DNA from: Aricia agestis
Lineage: Eukaryota; Arthropoda; Insecta; Lepidoptera; Lycaenidae
DNA length: 64,000 nt
Assembly: GCF_905147365.1 (NCBI RefSeq)
Contig: NC_056418.1
Location: 14,383,262-14,447,261, forward strand
Reading direction: 5' to 3'
This document shows positions 21,619 through 33,065 of the stretch, piece after piece (the stretch's first letter is position 1; each line of letters opens with the position of its first letter). Under the pieces are notes generated by a model. It saw only the letters and a program-made list of their open reading frames with translations. It had not been told where the DNA came from and made no database searches. Made by a program: the position numbers and the translations under genes.

Positions 21619-22070
21619 TGCAACGTCGGGATTTTGTTTAATAAATTTTCAATAATATTACTTGCCGTAATTTCTAACAGACATGCTGTAATCATCACTT
21701 AACAATTAATCAATCCTTCACCCTTTAGCGATCAATTTCCTCAACCTCTCAGTCAAAATTGAACAAAACAATTTTTCAATTTATAATTGGAGTTAAATTC
21801 ATCAATGTCTTGATAAATTAATTAACGCAGGCAACTGCGGTGCTCTAATTAAAAAGATATCAAAAGGGCACAAAAGGTAGGCTCACAAAAGGTTTAAGCG
21901 AAGTGAGAATTTATTCGAAATTTCCCTACCATTGCAAGGGTGTGAAATTTCATCAAGGGTTTTTAGATGTTTGCTGTCACCATGAAAGTCTTTGATCCGA
22001 AATATGATAGAATGTATTTCTTTGATATTATGATAAACATAGATCATGAAAAGAAAATCTGAATAGTATA

Positions 22071-22226
22071 CAGGGCCCGTACCACGAAACGGTTTTGAGA
22101 CTCAAACAATCGTACGATAATGTTGCGTCCTTCTCTAACAAACGTGAAATGACGTTGTTAGAGCAGGACGCGGCACTCTCGTCCGATTGTTTGAGTCTCA
22201 AAACGGTTTCGTAGTAGGCCTACTGG
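22071..22226. mobile_element. Foldback MITE
   Basis: CAGGGCCCGTACCACGAAAC and GGTTTTGAGACTCAAACAAT are mirrored by ATTGTTTGAGTCTCAAAACG and GTTTCGTAGTAGGCCTACTG. Arms are about 50 bp. It is a familiar lepidopteran foldback. Confidence 0.75.
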
Positions 22227-22235
22227 TTGTAACAA

Positions 22236-22360
22236 AGCAAAGTATATTTTGGGGTGTGTATTGTGTATCTTATATAGAGTTCACTGTAAAAGTAGCAGCG
22301 CTGAAAGAGCAATTTTTTTGTGCTCTGTATAGGAAAGCACGTTACATCAATAATATTAAA
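22236..22360. mobile_element. Half copy of the 15.5-kb MITE
   Basis: GGGGTGTGTATTGTGTATC, AGAGTTCACTGTAAAAGTAG and CAGCGCTGAAAGAGCAATTT align with the left arm of 15485-15748. The right arm is absent. Confidence 0.55.
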
Positions 22361-22627
22361 ATTTTATTATGATTTTTTATTTAAAATATAAATACTGTAC
22401 AAAAAATATTTTATTTACAGTATTTATATTATTTATAATATTATTTTCCGCAAGAAAGCAATGAATAATTGTCATAAATTCGAAAGAACCAAGGGTATGA
22501 AGTAGCCTAGGTTTGCCGCGCATTTCCCGTAACAAGTTCCGGTTTCTGCCGGATTTTACTTCGAGCTTACGCAGTCGCAGAAAACTGTAGATAAGTTTGC
22601 TATAAAATATTGGAATGTTATAAGTTA

Positions 22628-23130
22628 CTAGCGACCCGCCCCGGCATCGCACGGGTATAAATACCTATATAGCCACTGAAAAAATTATTAAAATCGATAG
22701 CCTATAATCCTTCACGAGGCTTACTTCTTATATGTGTAAATAAAAAAAATTGCTCCTGTAGTTAGCGAGATAAGCCCTTTCAAATAATTTCCCCCTTTTT
22801 CCCCACATTGTCCTATTAGTCTTAGCGTGATAAAATATAGCATATAGCCTTCCTCAATAAATGGGCTATCTAACACTGAAAGAATTTTTCAAATCGGACC
22901 AGTAGTTCCTGAGATTAGCGCGTTGAAGTTAGCCCTTTCAAATAATTTCCCCCGCTTTTTTCCACATTTTCCTCTATTTATTCGCTCCTATTAGTCTTAG
23001 CGTGATAAAATATAGCCTATAGCCTTCCTCGATAAACGGGCTATGTTTCAGCAAAATACGTTCAGCGGTTTAAGCATGAAGAGGTAACAGACAGACAGGC
23101 ACACTTTCGCATTTATAATATTAGTATGGA
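22628..23130 (-). mobile_element. Non-autonomous Helitron, complete, ~500 bp
   Basis: On the minus strand it starts TCCATACTAATATTATAAAT at 23130 after an A and ends GATGCCGGGGCGGGTCGCTAG at 22628 before a T. The 3' hairpin is CCCG/CGGG (in CCCGTGCGATGCCGGGG). The interior carries an internal direct duplication of TCAAATAATTTCCCCC and TATTAGTCTTAGCGTGATAA. No Rep/helicase coding is present. It shares its 5' end with Helitrons whose 3' end is different (for example 21.2 kb). Confidence 0.85.
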
Positions 23131-23389
23131 TTATGGATTTTATATAACGAGTATACCACCCGATATGAAGAAAAGCCACTTTCGTGGTACCAGGTAAACA
23201 GCAACCAATAAGAACATGATTCCGCGCTTACCTTATCTATCACGACATGACACAGCACTTTGGGTGCAAAATACGGATTACTCCTGTGACCTATACCTCA
23301 TTTATAATGTCCTGGTAGTTGCGAGTTTAGTTTCAAACATTACTTCAGCTTACAAGTTCTATGTGTGTGAAAGATAGTAGTTTAGGCTT

Positions 23390-23910
23390 CTTACAGACGA
23401 ACGGCACGTGTCGGCGGTAGTCGGCGGTAGTCGACGGCAGTCGACGGCAGCCGACGGCAGCCGTTGACATTTTATGACGCTTGCAGGGGGCTTACGACGA
23501 CCCTTCCTAAAACTATGATATTTCCAGAAACTTTGTTGTAAGGTTACAATAACATTACCGTAGTCAACTTTTTAAGATCGCTGAATGCTCAAAAGTCAAA
23601 AGCAGACATTTTGATTTAGAAACTTTGTTTGGACTAATTTGAAGATAAACATACTGGCTAGTCGGTAATCCGTACGCTGTTGATACAGTGGACGTACACT
23701 TGATACAGTTGATACTGTAAAAATATCAGTTTTATGCGAGACGTCCGTTGCGTACGATACCGACCTGTGGACGCTTACCTTTACGTGTTACGTCACAACT
23801 GCAAGGGTGATAAACTGTCGACGGACGTGCCGTCGTCTGCCGTCGACTGCCGCCGACACGTGCCGTCGTCTGCCGACGCGTGCCGCCGACACGTGCCGTT
23901 CGTCTGTAAG
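23390..23910. mobile_element. TIR element with subterminal GTCGGCGGTA-like arrays
   Basis: Perfect 28-bp terminal repeats: left CTTACAGACGAACGGCACGT, continuing GTCGGCGG, with the right end inverted. Inside each end are arrays of about 10-bp units (GTCGGCGGTA, GTCGACGGCA). Possible imperfect 8-bp duplications AGGCTTCT and AGCGCTCT suggest a hAT-type MITE. It is non-coding; frames near the right end read the repeat. Confidence 0.8.
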
Positions 23911-23937
23911 CGCTCTTACTTGCTTTAACTTTTACTA

Positions 23938-24060
23938 TAAAAAGGCTGGCAATGCACCTGCAACTCTTCTGATATTGCGAGTATCCATGGCCGATAGTTG
24001 TTGCTTTCCATTAGGTTACCTGTTTGCTCGATTGCTCCCTAATTTTATTAAAAAAACTTG
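23938..24060 (+). mobile_element. SINE family A, copy 3 (5'-truncated)
   Basis: Only the 3' module is present: AAAAGGCTGGCAATGCACCT, CTCTTCTGATATTGCGAG, GTTTGCTCGATTGCTCCC and a poly(A)-like end. It is more diverged than the other copies. Confidence 0.8.
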
Positions 24061-25325
24061 AAAATAATGTTAATTTAAAAAGACTACGTTTATATTTCGT
24101 TTGACATCGTAAATAACACAGTTAAATTAACGTGATAAAACAAAGCTTATCTGTAACAAATTTCAGATAAAAGAAATAAAAGTTAAAAAATAGAGGATTA
24201 ATAAAATTGCATTACGTCGCACGCAGAGAGTTTTTCGACTCATGAATTGTTTGTGGTTTCATTTAAAATTAAATTATTTCTGTTCTTTTAGTTTTGACAC
24301 TTCACAAGCTAGTTCAAGCGAGTGCCAGGTTTTTATTCCATGAGCTTTATGGTTTTTATCGCGATAATAGAATTTTGCTTTGCTATTGTTCTTTATCGTA
24401 ACAGTAACATTCTAAAAAAAATTAAATCGTTTTTTTTTTTCTTAAAGTGGAAGCTTTTACTTCGCAAACAAATCATGAGAAAAATGAGACTATGACTAGA
24501 TTATGGACGTAGGTCCTGTTATAGTAGGATATTTAAAAATAAAAGTCTTTTTGGTATTTTTTTGTCTTTAGCGAGCCCTAGTATATCCCACAACCTGAGC
24601 ACTTTTGTGATACACTTTACGGAAAACTGTCACGCCTATTGATTTGTGCTTTAACATAGTAATTTTTATTTAAAATGTTATATTTCCTGTGCACAATAAA
24701 TTATAAATAAAAAAAACTAAAAAAAAAAAATGTATGAATGTAGATGTGTTATCATCAGTCAGTCAAGGTGTGACGACGCGAGCCCTCACAAAGCTCGGCT
24801 TTTAGCTAGTAGTTATAAAATTTAACAGTAACATTGTCTTACAAATAAAACTATCGATATTTTAGGAAAATCAAATTGAAATATTTAATCCTTTCTATCT
24901 CTGTTAGCTACCACTTTCGCGAATTTTCGCAGAGGAAATTGTTGTTCGTCTTATAAAATTGAAGCTACTCTCGAAAAATTAGCTTGACAGTAATCAAGTC
25001 AAAAAAAAGTTCTAGGAAACCTGTACCAGTATTATTAGTATGAAAGTTTAAATTCCATTATAAAGACAAGTTGGCCAATTTCATTATTTCTTAAAAACAA
25101 AGACCACACAAAATTAATGAAAGAAACGTGACCGTCGTTTAAGTCTGAAACTTCGCGAACAAATGAACGAGCTCAAACTCATAGCTTTGTGTAATTTTTA
25201 GCTGTTTGTTTCAAGTTTCCAAGATTTTTCTTGATATTACCAGATCGCTCTCGCTGATCTCAATTATAAGCCGAAGATAGAAACTCCTACTTTTCGGAAG
25301 ACGGTTAAAATAGTACTAAAGGCAA
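24060..25325. other. AT-rich unassigned stretch
   Basis: No ORF, repeat boundary or RNA gene is supported. Poly(A)/poly(T) runs lie at 24.43 and 24.72 kb. The sequence TTAAAATAGTACTAAAGG leads into the LINE poly(T) at 25.33 kb. Confidence 0.5.
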
Positions 25326-25619
25326 CTAAATATTTTTTTTTTTTTTTATTTATTTATATTATCACCTTTACAATCCCTTTAGCTACAATTTAGCATATTA
25401 CATAATAACAAATCATTTCATTAGGTACACTTTACAGGAACATTGGCAGCCGTACTAGTAATAACTGTGTCACAGCTGCCTGATGTACTAGCAATAGGAT
25501 ATAACAACTTTTATAAAAACAAGTACAATGTGATTTTCTACTGATTGATATTACAATTTTGAAACAATTTGAAAAGTGATAACTAAAAATAAAATTGATT
25601 TAAATATTAAAAACGAAAT

Positions 25620-25925
25620 CAAATAAAATAAATATCATTAAATTAAAACAAATTAAATCAAATCAAATCAAATTAAATTAAATTAAATAACTTAAATAAC
25701 ATTCAATTAAATTAGAAATTAAATAATAACCATTCCATGCTATTTAAAAGATTATGTATGTTTATATTATGTGTGTATGACGTATGTGCAGTGATAGAGT
25801 TTGTGGATGTGTGTTTATGTGTATGGATTTTGCATGTATTTCTCTGAACTATTGTAGTCTAATGTATTTTATTATTTTTTAACCATTTTTATTAACCATT
25901 TTTATTAACCATTTTTTTAAACATT
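25620..25925. repeat. Low-complexity AAATC/AAATT and 14-15-bp tandem repeats
   Basis: 25.62-25.73 kb is a run of AAATCAAATCAAATTAAATT-type pentamers. 25.87-25.92 kb has three copies of TTAACCATTTTTA. Both lie in the 3' untranslated tail of the LINE. Confidence 0.75.
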
Positions 25926-26365
25926 GCTTGCATTTTCGGGAAGTAAGTGGGTATATGTTGTTTAGTTTATTTGCCGTATTATAGAGGTATGCGGAAATAA
26001 CGTAAAATTGGCGTCTAGCAAGTGAGGTTCAGTAACGGGGCGTGGAGCAGATTTTCCAGGCTGTTCGTTTGTTATTCTGGACATATTGTATTTCTCTATG
26101 CTTACGTAGGATTGCATTCATTATGAATAATTGCCTCACAGTGAGCACGGAGGACTCGCGATAGAGTTGGTGGGTGCTATACCGCCGGGGAAGTCCATAA
26201 ATGACTTTAAGGATGGCGCGCTGGGCTCGTTCCAGTGGCAGCAAAGTATTAGCCACACATCCTCCCCACGTGACAATGCAGTATTGAATGAGGGATTGAG
26301 CTAGAGCGAAGTACACACACCGCATTGTATCAACATCCGCGGAGCTTCTGAGTTTGCTATGATAC

Positions 26366-26440
26366 AAAAAATTTTTGGTGGCTGAGAGTTGGAGCGCGGT
26401 TTCTCACCGCGCTCCAACTCTCAGCCACCAAAAATTTTTG
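26366..26440. repeat. 34-bp inverted duplication inside the LINE
   Basis: TTTTTGGTGGCTGAGAGTTG plus GAGCGCGGT (left) and ACCGCGCTCCAACTCTCAGC plus CACCAAAAA (right) are inverse copies separated by TTCTC. It replaces coding sequence expected between the YADD block and the thumb of the reverse transcriptase. Confidence 0.85.
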
Positions 26441-27046
26441 ATTTTTCTATGTTAAGCGTCAAAAGATTAGCATCCAGCCACTGCATAATCTCTCTTATAG
26501 CTGCCTCTGAGTGCAACTTAACTTTGTCCCAGGTGCTCCCATAAACAATCACGGCTGTGTCGTCAGCGTAGCTCAACAGTTTGCAATTCTTCAAGGCAAG
26601 TGTACACAATGAATTTACATATAGCAGAAATAGGGTGGTGCCCAAGACGCTGCCTTGCGGAACTCCATAAGTGAGCTGAGTTGTGCTGCTCAAATATTCT
26701 CCTATCCTTACACGCTAAATGCGATTGGAAAGGTAACTCCGGAAAATATCTAGAGCAACACCGCGAACTCCGACAGACTCTAATTTACTTAGTAAAAGTG
26801 GCACAGATACTGTATCGAAGGCCTTAGATAGATCTAAAAACACTTCTAGCACTTTGTCTCCATTATCTAAATGCTTGGCTATCGTTTCGCTTAGCTGTAG
26901 AGTCGCATCTTCCGTAGATTTTCCCCTTGTGGACCCATATTAATTTTCTGCAATGATGTTTCGTTTATTTATAAAATTAATTAACCTAGTATTAAGTAGC
27001 TTTTCTAAAACCTTAGAAGCGATCGTAAGCACAGAAATAGGTCTGT

Positions 27047-27107
27047 AGTTGCTAATTACATCCCTGTTGCCATTATAAGAATGGCAACAGGGATGTAATT
27101 AGCAACT
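27047..27107. repeat. 28-bp inverted duplication inside the LINE
   Basis: AGTTGCTAATTACATCCCTG plus TTGCCATT (27047-27074) and its exact inverse (27080-27107) flank ATAAG. It falls between the end of one RT reading frame and the NYRPIS-like motif, disrupting it. Confidence 0.85.
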
Positions 27108-27959
27108 TAAATTGGACGAACGAGCACACTTTTAAGAGCGTCTGGAAAGACGCCAGTAGAAAAGCATAGATTAAATAAATAAGTCATGTGGGGAATTAAG
27201 TACTTCATTGCATTTTTTAAAACTATTGTTGAAATATTATCTATACCAGTCGCACAATCATTTTTGAGATTTTTTATTATGTTTTCTACTTCTGCGTGAT
27301 CAACATTACTTAGGACTATGGAGTCACTCTGTCCTGCGAGTCGTTGTTTTATTGCAGTATTTACTAAGCCTAATGGAGTAATGTTTCGCTTAACTAATAT
27401 TGCATCAGCTAATGTTTTACCGATTCCTCCAAAGTAGTTATTTACCTGATTTACCGAATCTTGGGGATTCTGAGCAACTTTTAATAGGTCAGTGGGTGGC
27501 AAGTATGAATTTTTTAAATTTGTTATTTTGTTAATAGTGCTCCACATTCCCTTGGGATTATTTTTATATTTTTGAAACTAATTTTTTTCATATGTTATTT
27601 TTAGTTTTTTAAGCAAGTTGTTACAAAAATTTCGATATCTCGTGTAAGTTAGTTGTATGATAGCATTATTAGGATTAAGCTTGGCTTTTTTATGTAAGTT
27701 ATCACGATTTCTAATACATCGTATGAGACCTGGAGTAAGCCAAGGTTTAATGGGGCGTTTTTTGTGCGGAACTCTTAATTGTGTAGAGTTTGCAGAGATT
27801 GCATTAGATATGATATCAACAAACATTGACACTGCGACATTCGCGTCGGTCGAACGATATATCTGACTAAAATCTGCCAATGCAATATCATTATTTAATT
27901 TATTGTAGTCAATTTGGGTAGGTACGCATTATATTCACCTGAGAACGCTTGACTCTGCA

Positions 27960-28680
27960 ATCTAATCAAAATTATACGCAAAGTTTAAGGAAAACCTGTT
28001 GCCGTTAAATGTAGAAGTTAGTAATAACAGTTCAGTAAAAGCCTGACATAATTACGATAGAGGATAATTTAGTTCAACTTTAAACTTAAGGACGATTTCT
28101 AGCTAAAACTTGGTAAAAGTTAAAATTTGAACGATGATTATAGCTGTTTCTATAATTTTATGTATATTGTGTCTTTTGCTAAATAAAAATTAACCTACAT
28201 TCATGTATAGAGCAGACCGCTCTACATCCGCGCCTAATTTGATCGGAATCGGCCCAGCTATTCATAACCAACCAAGGGAAATAGAGATTTATCTATGTGT
28301 TAATACAGGGAGGTTCATATATTATTACGAGGCTCGATTTGTATGTGTGCGACCGCTACACCGCGAGGTGGCAAGCAATTTGTCACTAGAGGCGCTAGTG
28401 TCGCGCGAGGTCCAAAAAAGGCTATTTTGCACTAGTTTTAGCGGTCTTCGTGACACATAATTATTTATGCAATTTACCTGTTGCGATCTCATTTGTAAAA
28501 TTATCCCAAAAAGTATTATTTGGCGAGTAATATGTAAAAGGCAAAAGCTTTGAGAGCGAAATAATTAAGAAAAGAAATAATAATCGTATAAAAAATATTC
28601 GCTTATTAAAAAAAATAGCAGAAGTAAAGGAGATGTTATTTAGTTTTAATTAAATAAATAAATGGGATTCTAGATAATGA
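27960..28680. other. Mostly unassigned, with a dispersed GACCGCTACACCGCGAGG repeat
   Basis: The phrase GACCGCTACACCGCGAGGT (here 'GCGACCGCTACACCGCGAGG', about 28348) also occurs at 6.64 kb and in part at 32.26 kb (GACGGCTACACCGCGAGATG), each followed by GCAAGCAA-like text. It is a worn dispersed repeat of unknown class. AGAGCAGACCGCTCTACA at 28.21 kb is a small hairpin. No gene is supported. Confidence 0.35.
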
Positions 28681-29164
28681 AGTCGACTTTAGCTATACTT
28701 CGGACCTTAGTCGACGGTTGCGCCATCTAGTGAGCAAAAAAACGGTGTAGCCCCCATTTGTAGCGGCCAAACCGCTAGTTTTTGCGAACGCATATAAACC
28801 AAGCCAAAGACTAGTATTTTTAACCGACTTCGAAAAAGCAGGAGGTATCTGTAGTCTGTACTCCACAGTGCCTGTATTCCTCCTCACTAGTCTGTACCTG
28901 TATTCTACAAGAAGCAAGACTGACATTGAAGTCTAAATACAAGATGTTTGTGAAACACTTAACGTGGTATTTGATGTACAAGCAAACATCTGAGGCTGGC
29001 ACCGACTTCCTCACGACGTACGAAACTCTATTTACTATTAAACAGAACAATTTTCATGATCATCGATAAGGTTGAAGCCAAACGAGCGTAATTTGTGAGT
29101 TGTGAGGCGCAGAATTTCGGCTGGCAGAAATTCTGCTGCATTCAGTTTCATACAAAAGTACTGT

Positions 29165-29345
29165 TTGATTCACACTGATCTCTCGCCGGTCGTGTCGTTC
29201 GTCCGTCCCACTGGGTCATGAGAGCAAAGGAATAGAGAGTGCTCTTGTGTACTGCGCACACACTTGGGCACTATAAAATTACTCCTGCTTGGTTTCAATG
29301 AAACCGACCACCGAAACCGGTGTGGGACCTATTATTATGAGTATA
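29165..29345 (+). mobile_element. tRNA-derived SINE family B, 3' part
   Basis: CTCGCCGGTCGTGTCG, CCGTCCCACTGGGTCATGAG, GGAATAGAGAGTGCTCTTGT, ACACTTGGGCACTATAAAAT, TTTCAATGAAACCGACCACC and CGAAACCGGTGTGGG match copies at 39.0 kb (minus) and 51.17 kb (plus). The tRNA-like head is missing. Confidence 0.75.
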
Positions 29346-29574
29346 GATAATATTATTATTGTAAAGAGTATGTTAATTATATTTTTAGCTGAGCTCAGAC
29401 CTGCTGGACCGCAACTTTGAAGAATTTCCCCTTCTCCTTATCTGTAAACAAACAAAATTTTAACTACATCAATCATTATAACCTGTAAATTAAAAAATTA
29501 TTTACATTTATAACTCAGTACAAAGTTATTTATCTTAATTTTACTGTAATAATTAAAGATATATCTATTGACTT

Positions 29575-29685
29575 GAGTTTCTTACGCCGGTTCTTCTCGC
29601 CGGGTTAGTTCCCGAAAAAGTTCCCGTTCAAAAAGTGTATTTATGATACCTATTTTGAATAAAAAAATATTTTATTTTCATTTAT
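29575..29685 (+). mobile_element. LINE 3' end
   Basis: TCTTACGCCGGTTCTTCTCG, CCGGGTTAGTTCCCGAA and TTTTGAATAAAAAAATATT form a familiar LINE 3' terminus in lepidopteran DNA. Related antisense text is at 2.17-2.28 kb. Confidence 0.5.
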
Positions 29686-29977
29686 TTATTTACTCTAGCT
29701 AGTAATAACAAAATGTTAAAAGATCTATCTTTCTTCTATATCTCTTTCTTTTGCATAAAAAAGAAAATTGATTAATTTTTAGTTACAGGGCAAACTCTTG
29801 AAGCTAAAATTAAAGCACATGCGATTATCTTATGATTACCTTAACCATATTGGTGTTAGGTAGGGGATTAAAGATGAGCAGCTTATGTATAGTATTGTGT
29901 AAATATTATTATTAGTTATGAACCCAGTGTACATAATATAATATGTAAGTAAATAAAATGAAATGTATTATATTCAA

Positions 29978-30222
29978 CGAGCTTTTGCCCGCGGCTTCGC
30001 TCGCGTTAAGAAGTATTATTATATACAAACTTTCATCCCCTATTTGAACCCCTTGGGGTTAGAATTTATCAAAATCCTTTCTTAGCGGATACCTACGTCA
30101 TAACATCTACCCGCATGCCAAATTTCAGCCCGATCCGTCCAGTGGTTTGGGCTGTGCGTTGATAGATCACTATGTCAATCAGTCAGTCAGTCACTTTTGA
30201 GTTTTATTTATATATATAGATT
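29978..30222 (-). mobile_element. Non-autonomous Helitron, GCGGGCAAAAGC family, copy 1
   Basis: On the minus strand it begins TATATATAAATAAAACTC, then TAGTGATCTATCAACGCAC, CGGGCTGAAATTTGGCATGC, AAGGGGTTC and ends CGAAGCCGCGGGCAAAAGCT. Copies at 57.85 kb (plus) and 61.36 kb (minus) share this structure. The terminal CTAG is altered to CTCG. Confidence 0.7.
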
Positions 30223-30229
30223 AGCATTC

Positions 30230-31835
30230 CTATAAATACCATACCATAATATATTAGCAGTAGTTTGTGCCATATTGAAAAGTCACGATAGTGTGAATTA
30301 TTTCGATATAAAACATATTGCAGTGCATTTAGCCACGCTGGCACGCCGGGCGTACGTGACAAGCGAGCGCGGGTGATGTACACACTTGGCGACACCAGCA
30401 CTGGGGCAGAAGATCGGTTTGAGTTCTGCTTGAACTCATATTATACGTGAAGGTAATTCTTAGGCAATTTCAACACCTGCCTCGATTATTATAGTGCCAC
30501 ACGAAAGGTTTAGAGAGATAAAATGTTGCATCATGCATCGCAGAATTCCACGTTGCATTGAATAAGCTGCACTGGGGTAAAATATTCTCGAACTTCTAAA
30601 GGCATGTAGCAATCATTCGGGTAAGACAGCATTCGATCGGAACAAAATATTTTGAGTTTTACGTCATGCCAGTTTAGGACCGGCGATGCGAGTTTTGTAT
30701 GCTAAGTAATTTAGTGTAAGTTAGTGTCAATATAATTATTTTTAAAGTTATTAAACTATCAGAAAAAAAGAATTTTTTTGACACACTGAAGCAGGCAGAT
30801 CGTGAAATATTAATATAGTCGCATAGTGCGTACGTGTCTGTACCGGGTGGAGTCTGTTTCTTTGTGGCTGATATCAACTTCCGCAGGCTCAGGTTTTGGC
30901 ATCCCGCCAGGACGTGGCTTCATTTGTAAGTGGCCGCGATATGTTATAGTAATTTAACTGAAATGCATTTCATGGTGCTTTGAAAACGTATCAATTTCAT
31001 CGTATTTTCCTCTTAAAATTATATTTAAATTAATTACTCGTTCTGAAATATCTATAAATTGGTAGTCATCCGAACCTACGCACCAAAACTGTGCGAAAAA
31101 AGTAAAATGTTGTATTCACTATTCTTAGTGAATATAACATTATTAATCCAACAGAAGGTATCATAAATTTGGATTAAAGTTTTTTTACGAATCTTTCAAC
31201 TTTATTAAAATCAAATGACTCCTTTGGGCGCTACGAGAAACAATTATACAGATACTGAAAAAAATATAATAGGCAGGATGAAAAAGTGTCTTGGAAAGTA
31301 AGCAACAATCGACATTGCACAATATTTGAAAGAAAGAAAGAAACTTTGGTAAAGAATACAAACAAAACTAAACAATTAAAAACATTTCAACACCTTTACC
31401 ATATTTGCTAATATTATGTCAGTCGTTTTTACCTAAGAAAATTTAACAGACAACACCCGCCGTATGTCGATTTCATCGTCGGTAAACGCTTTCGTTTTTC
31501 ACTTGTACCACACGCGAATTCTTCAGAGAATGTCGAGTAAACACTCGCAGGTTGACTGTTGATGTTCCATTTTGATGCAAGCGCTTTGTAAACTAATTCA
31601 TTTTACAATAAACACAAAGCCCGCGTTCCTACAAAAATGTCTCCGTTCCCTACTATTTACATAATATCATTTATCCTTAATATGGAATTTCAATCTTACA
31701 TTAAATACATTTCAACTCAGTCCTGATTATAATATCAATCAGCAATATGGTATTAAACCAAAAACAAGAGATTTTGAAGCTTTGATAAATCAGAACTCGT
31801 CGGAGGTTGATATTTTATTAGAATACCTTTTTGTA
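30230..31835. other. Unassigned stretch
   Basis: Mixed-complexity sequence with GCACGCCGGGCGTACGTGAC (30.34 kb) and CGGACGT-poor AT-rich DNA. No open frame longer than about 67 codons, no repeat match within the window and no RNA gene were seen. Confidence 0.4.
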
Positions 31836-31839
31836 CTTT

Positions 31840-31975
31840 TGCTGTGACAGACGGACAAACAGACGGGTACACAGACAGATGGCAAAGTTACACTAACATG
31901 GTCCTGTTTCTATTCATTCATAATAATCATCTTAGTCCCGATAAATTGGTACACATTGGGTACAGAACCCAAAAA
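31840..31975. mobile_element. GGTTCCGTACC repeat, right-end fragment
   Basis: GACAGACGGACAAACAGACG, ACAGACAGATGGCAAAG and GGGTACAGAACCC are eroded versions of the right end at 14.36-14.44 kb. Confidence 0.45.
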
Positions 31976-32001
31976 AGTGGTTAAAGCATGACGTGCGCAA
32001 T

Positions 32002-32197
32002 AAGGCGCTTTGCAGACAACGGGGCGGGGCGGGCCGGTCAATTTCGCCGCGAACGACAGCACAAAGAGGGAATCCTATATTACCAATGCGCACGGCGGGC
32101 AAAAAGACCGCGCCTCAGGTATCCGGCGGGCACTGGCGGCGCGGCATGTCCGCGGCTGCTTCGCGGACAAAAAGCCCCGTCGTCTGCAAAGCGCCTA
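32002..32197. mobile_element. GC-rich TIR MITE
   Basis: AGGCGCTTTGCAGACAACGG plus GGC on the left and GCCCCGTCGTCTGCAAAGCG plus CCT on the right are inverted ends. The interior is GC-rich. Three overlapping plus frames here (62-99 codons) exist only because GC-rich DNA has few stops. Confidence 0.75.
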
Positions 32198-32299
32198 ACT
32201 GATGTACAAGGGCTGGATTTACATACGTCCGCCCAAACTTTCTATTTGACGGCTACACCGCGAGATGACAAGCAAATGTATATGTAAATGGCAACGCGA

Positions 32300-32590
32300 C
32301 CGTGCCGCTATTTTAAACGGGCAAATGGCCCACCACACATTCCCACCACTGCAACTCCTGTGTCGCCAGGGTCAACAGTGGTAACCAACCACGAAAACCC
32401 TCTGATATGATCTCAGGGGTGCCTGAGGGACAAGCTCTCTGTCTTCAGACCTGCAACGAAATTAATCAGAAGAAAGGTAGGAGGACTGAGGAGTAGGTGA
32501 TGTCCAATTTCACTCCCCAAGCAAAGCAAGAGACAGCCAAATTGTAATGACATTAATGTCCGAACAAAGGGAGAAACACCACGGGAAAAA
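32300..32590. other. Moderately GC-rich unclassified stretch
   Basis: CCACCACTGCAACTCCTGTG, CTGATATGATCTCAGGGGTG, CCTGCAACGAAATTAATCAG and GGTGATGTCCAATTTCACTC. There is no long ORF. It reads like a worn repeat or retroelement tail, but there is no second copy in the window to confirm that. Confidence 0.3.
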
Positions 32591-33065
32591 AATTAAATTT
32601 TAATATGCTTACTTTATAAAATTACATTTATTTATAATAACAAACTTGTGTTTGATTGTTTCATATATAGGAAAAGTTTGTAAGCACGGAAATTCTTTGC
32701 GCTGCCTACGAGATTCGTAATATACGACCCTAGAAACACATGGCTTGTGATTTCGCGGTGGAACCGCTAAACCGTGCGTTCTCACCGCCGCATATAAGTC
32801 GAGCCGAAGTTTCCGAATCAGAGTCGAAATGAAATTCCACGCTGAATTAATCTTCCTGTAGAGGCAACTCGAAATACATTCGCAGAATAGCGAAGAGACG
32901 GACTCATTATATCTAACGTTAATAGGCCACTGTGTCTTGGACATGCGCCAAAGCTCGTATTGCTTACGCCAGCAATTATTAAGCTTAATCGTTATTTTAA
33001 AACACGGCTTTTATGTGAGCCAGTAGTTACATAGAACTACTGGCCAATAGTTACATAGAATTTCG

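Larger units (their letters stand above)
25330..27932 (-). pseudogene. Non-LTR retrotransposon (LINE) reverse transcriptase, decayed
   Basis: The element runs leftward to a poly(A) (T-run 25333-25347). Coding remnants in order: the post-endonuclease linker (27932-27578, with KRPIKPWLTPGLIRCIRN and KLNPNNAIIQLTYTRYRN); the RT N-terminal part (27547-27107, DCATGIDNISTIVLKN, FSTGVFPDALKSV); fingers NYRPIS-like text near 27.04 kb in a disrupted frame; the palm core (26693-26421, LTYGVPQGSVLGT and catalytic YADD in LLSYADDTAV); and the thumb/C-terminal part (26367-26029, LAQSLIQYC, CVANTLLPLERAQRAILK). About 700 bp of untranslated tail follows. The endonuclease is missing (5' truncation). Two hairpin-forming inverted duplications break the frame at 27.08 and 26.40 kb. 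Architecture fits the Jockey/CR1 group; clade uncertain. Confidence 0.9.

Noticed and set aside
31988..32287. Three overlapping plus frames of 62-99 codons
   Set aside because: All lie in a GC-rich MITE with 23-bp inverted ends. Several frames being open at once indicates lack of stops, not coding.
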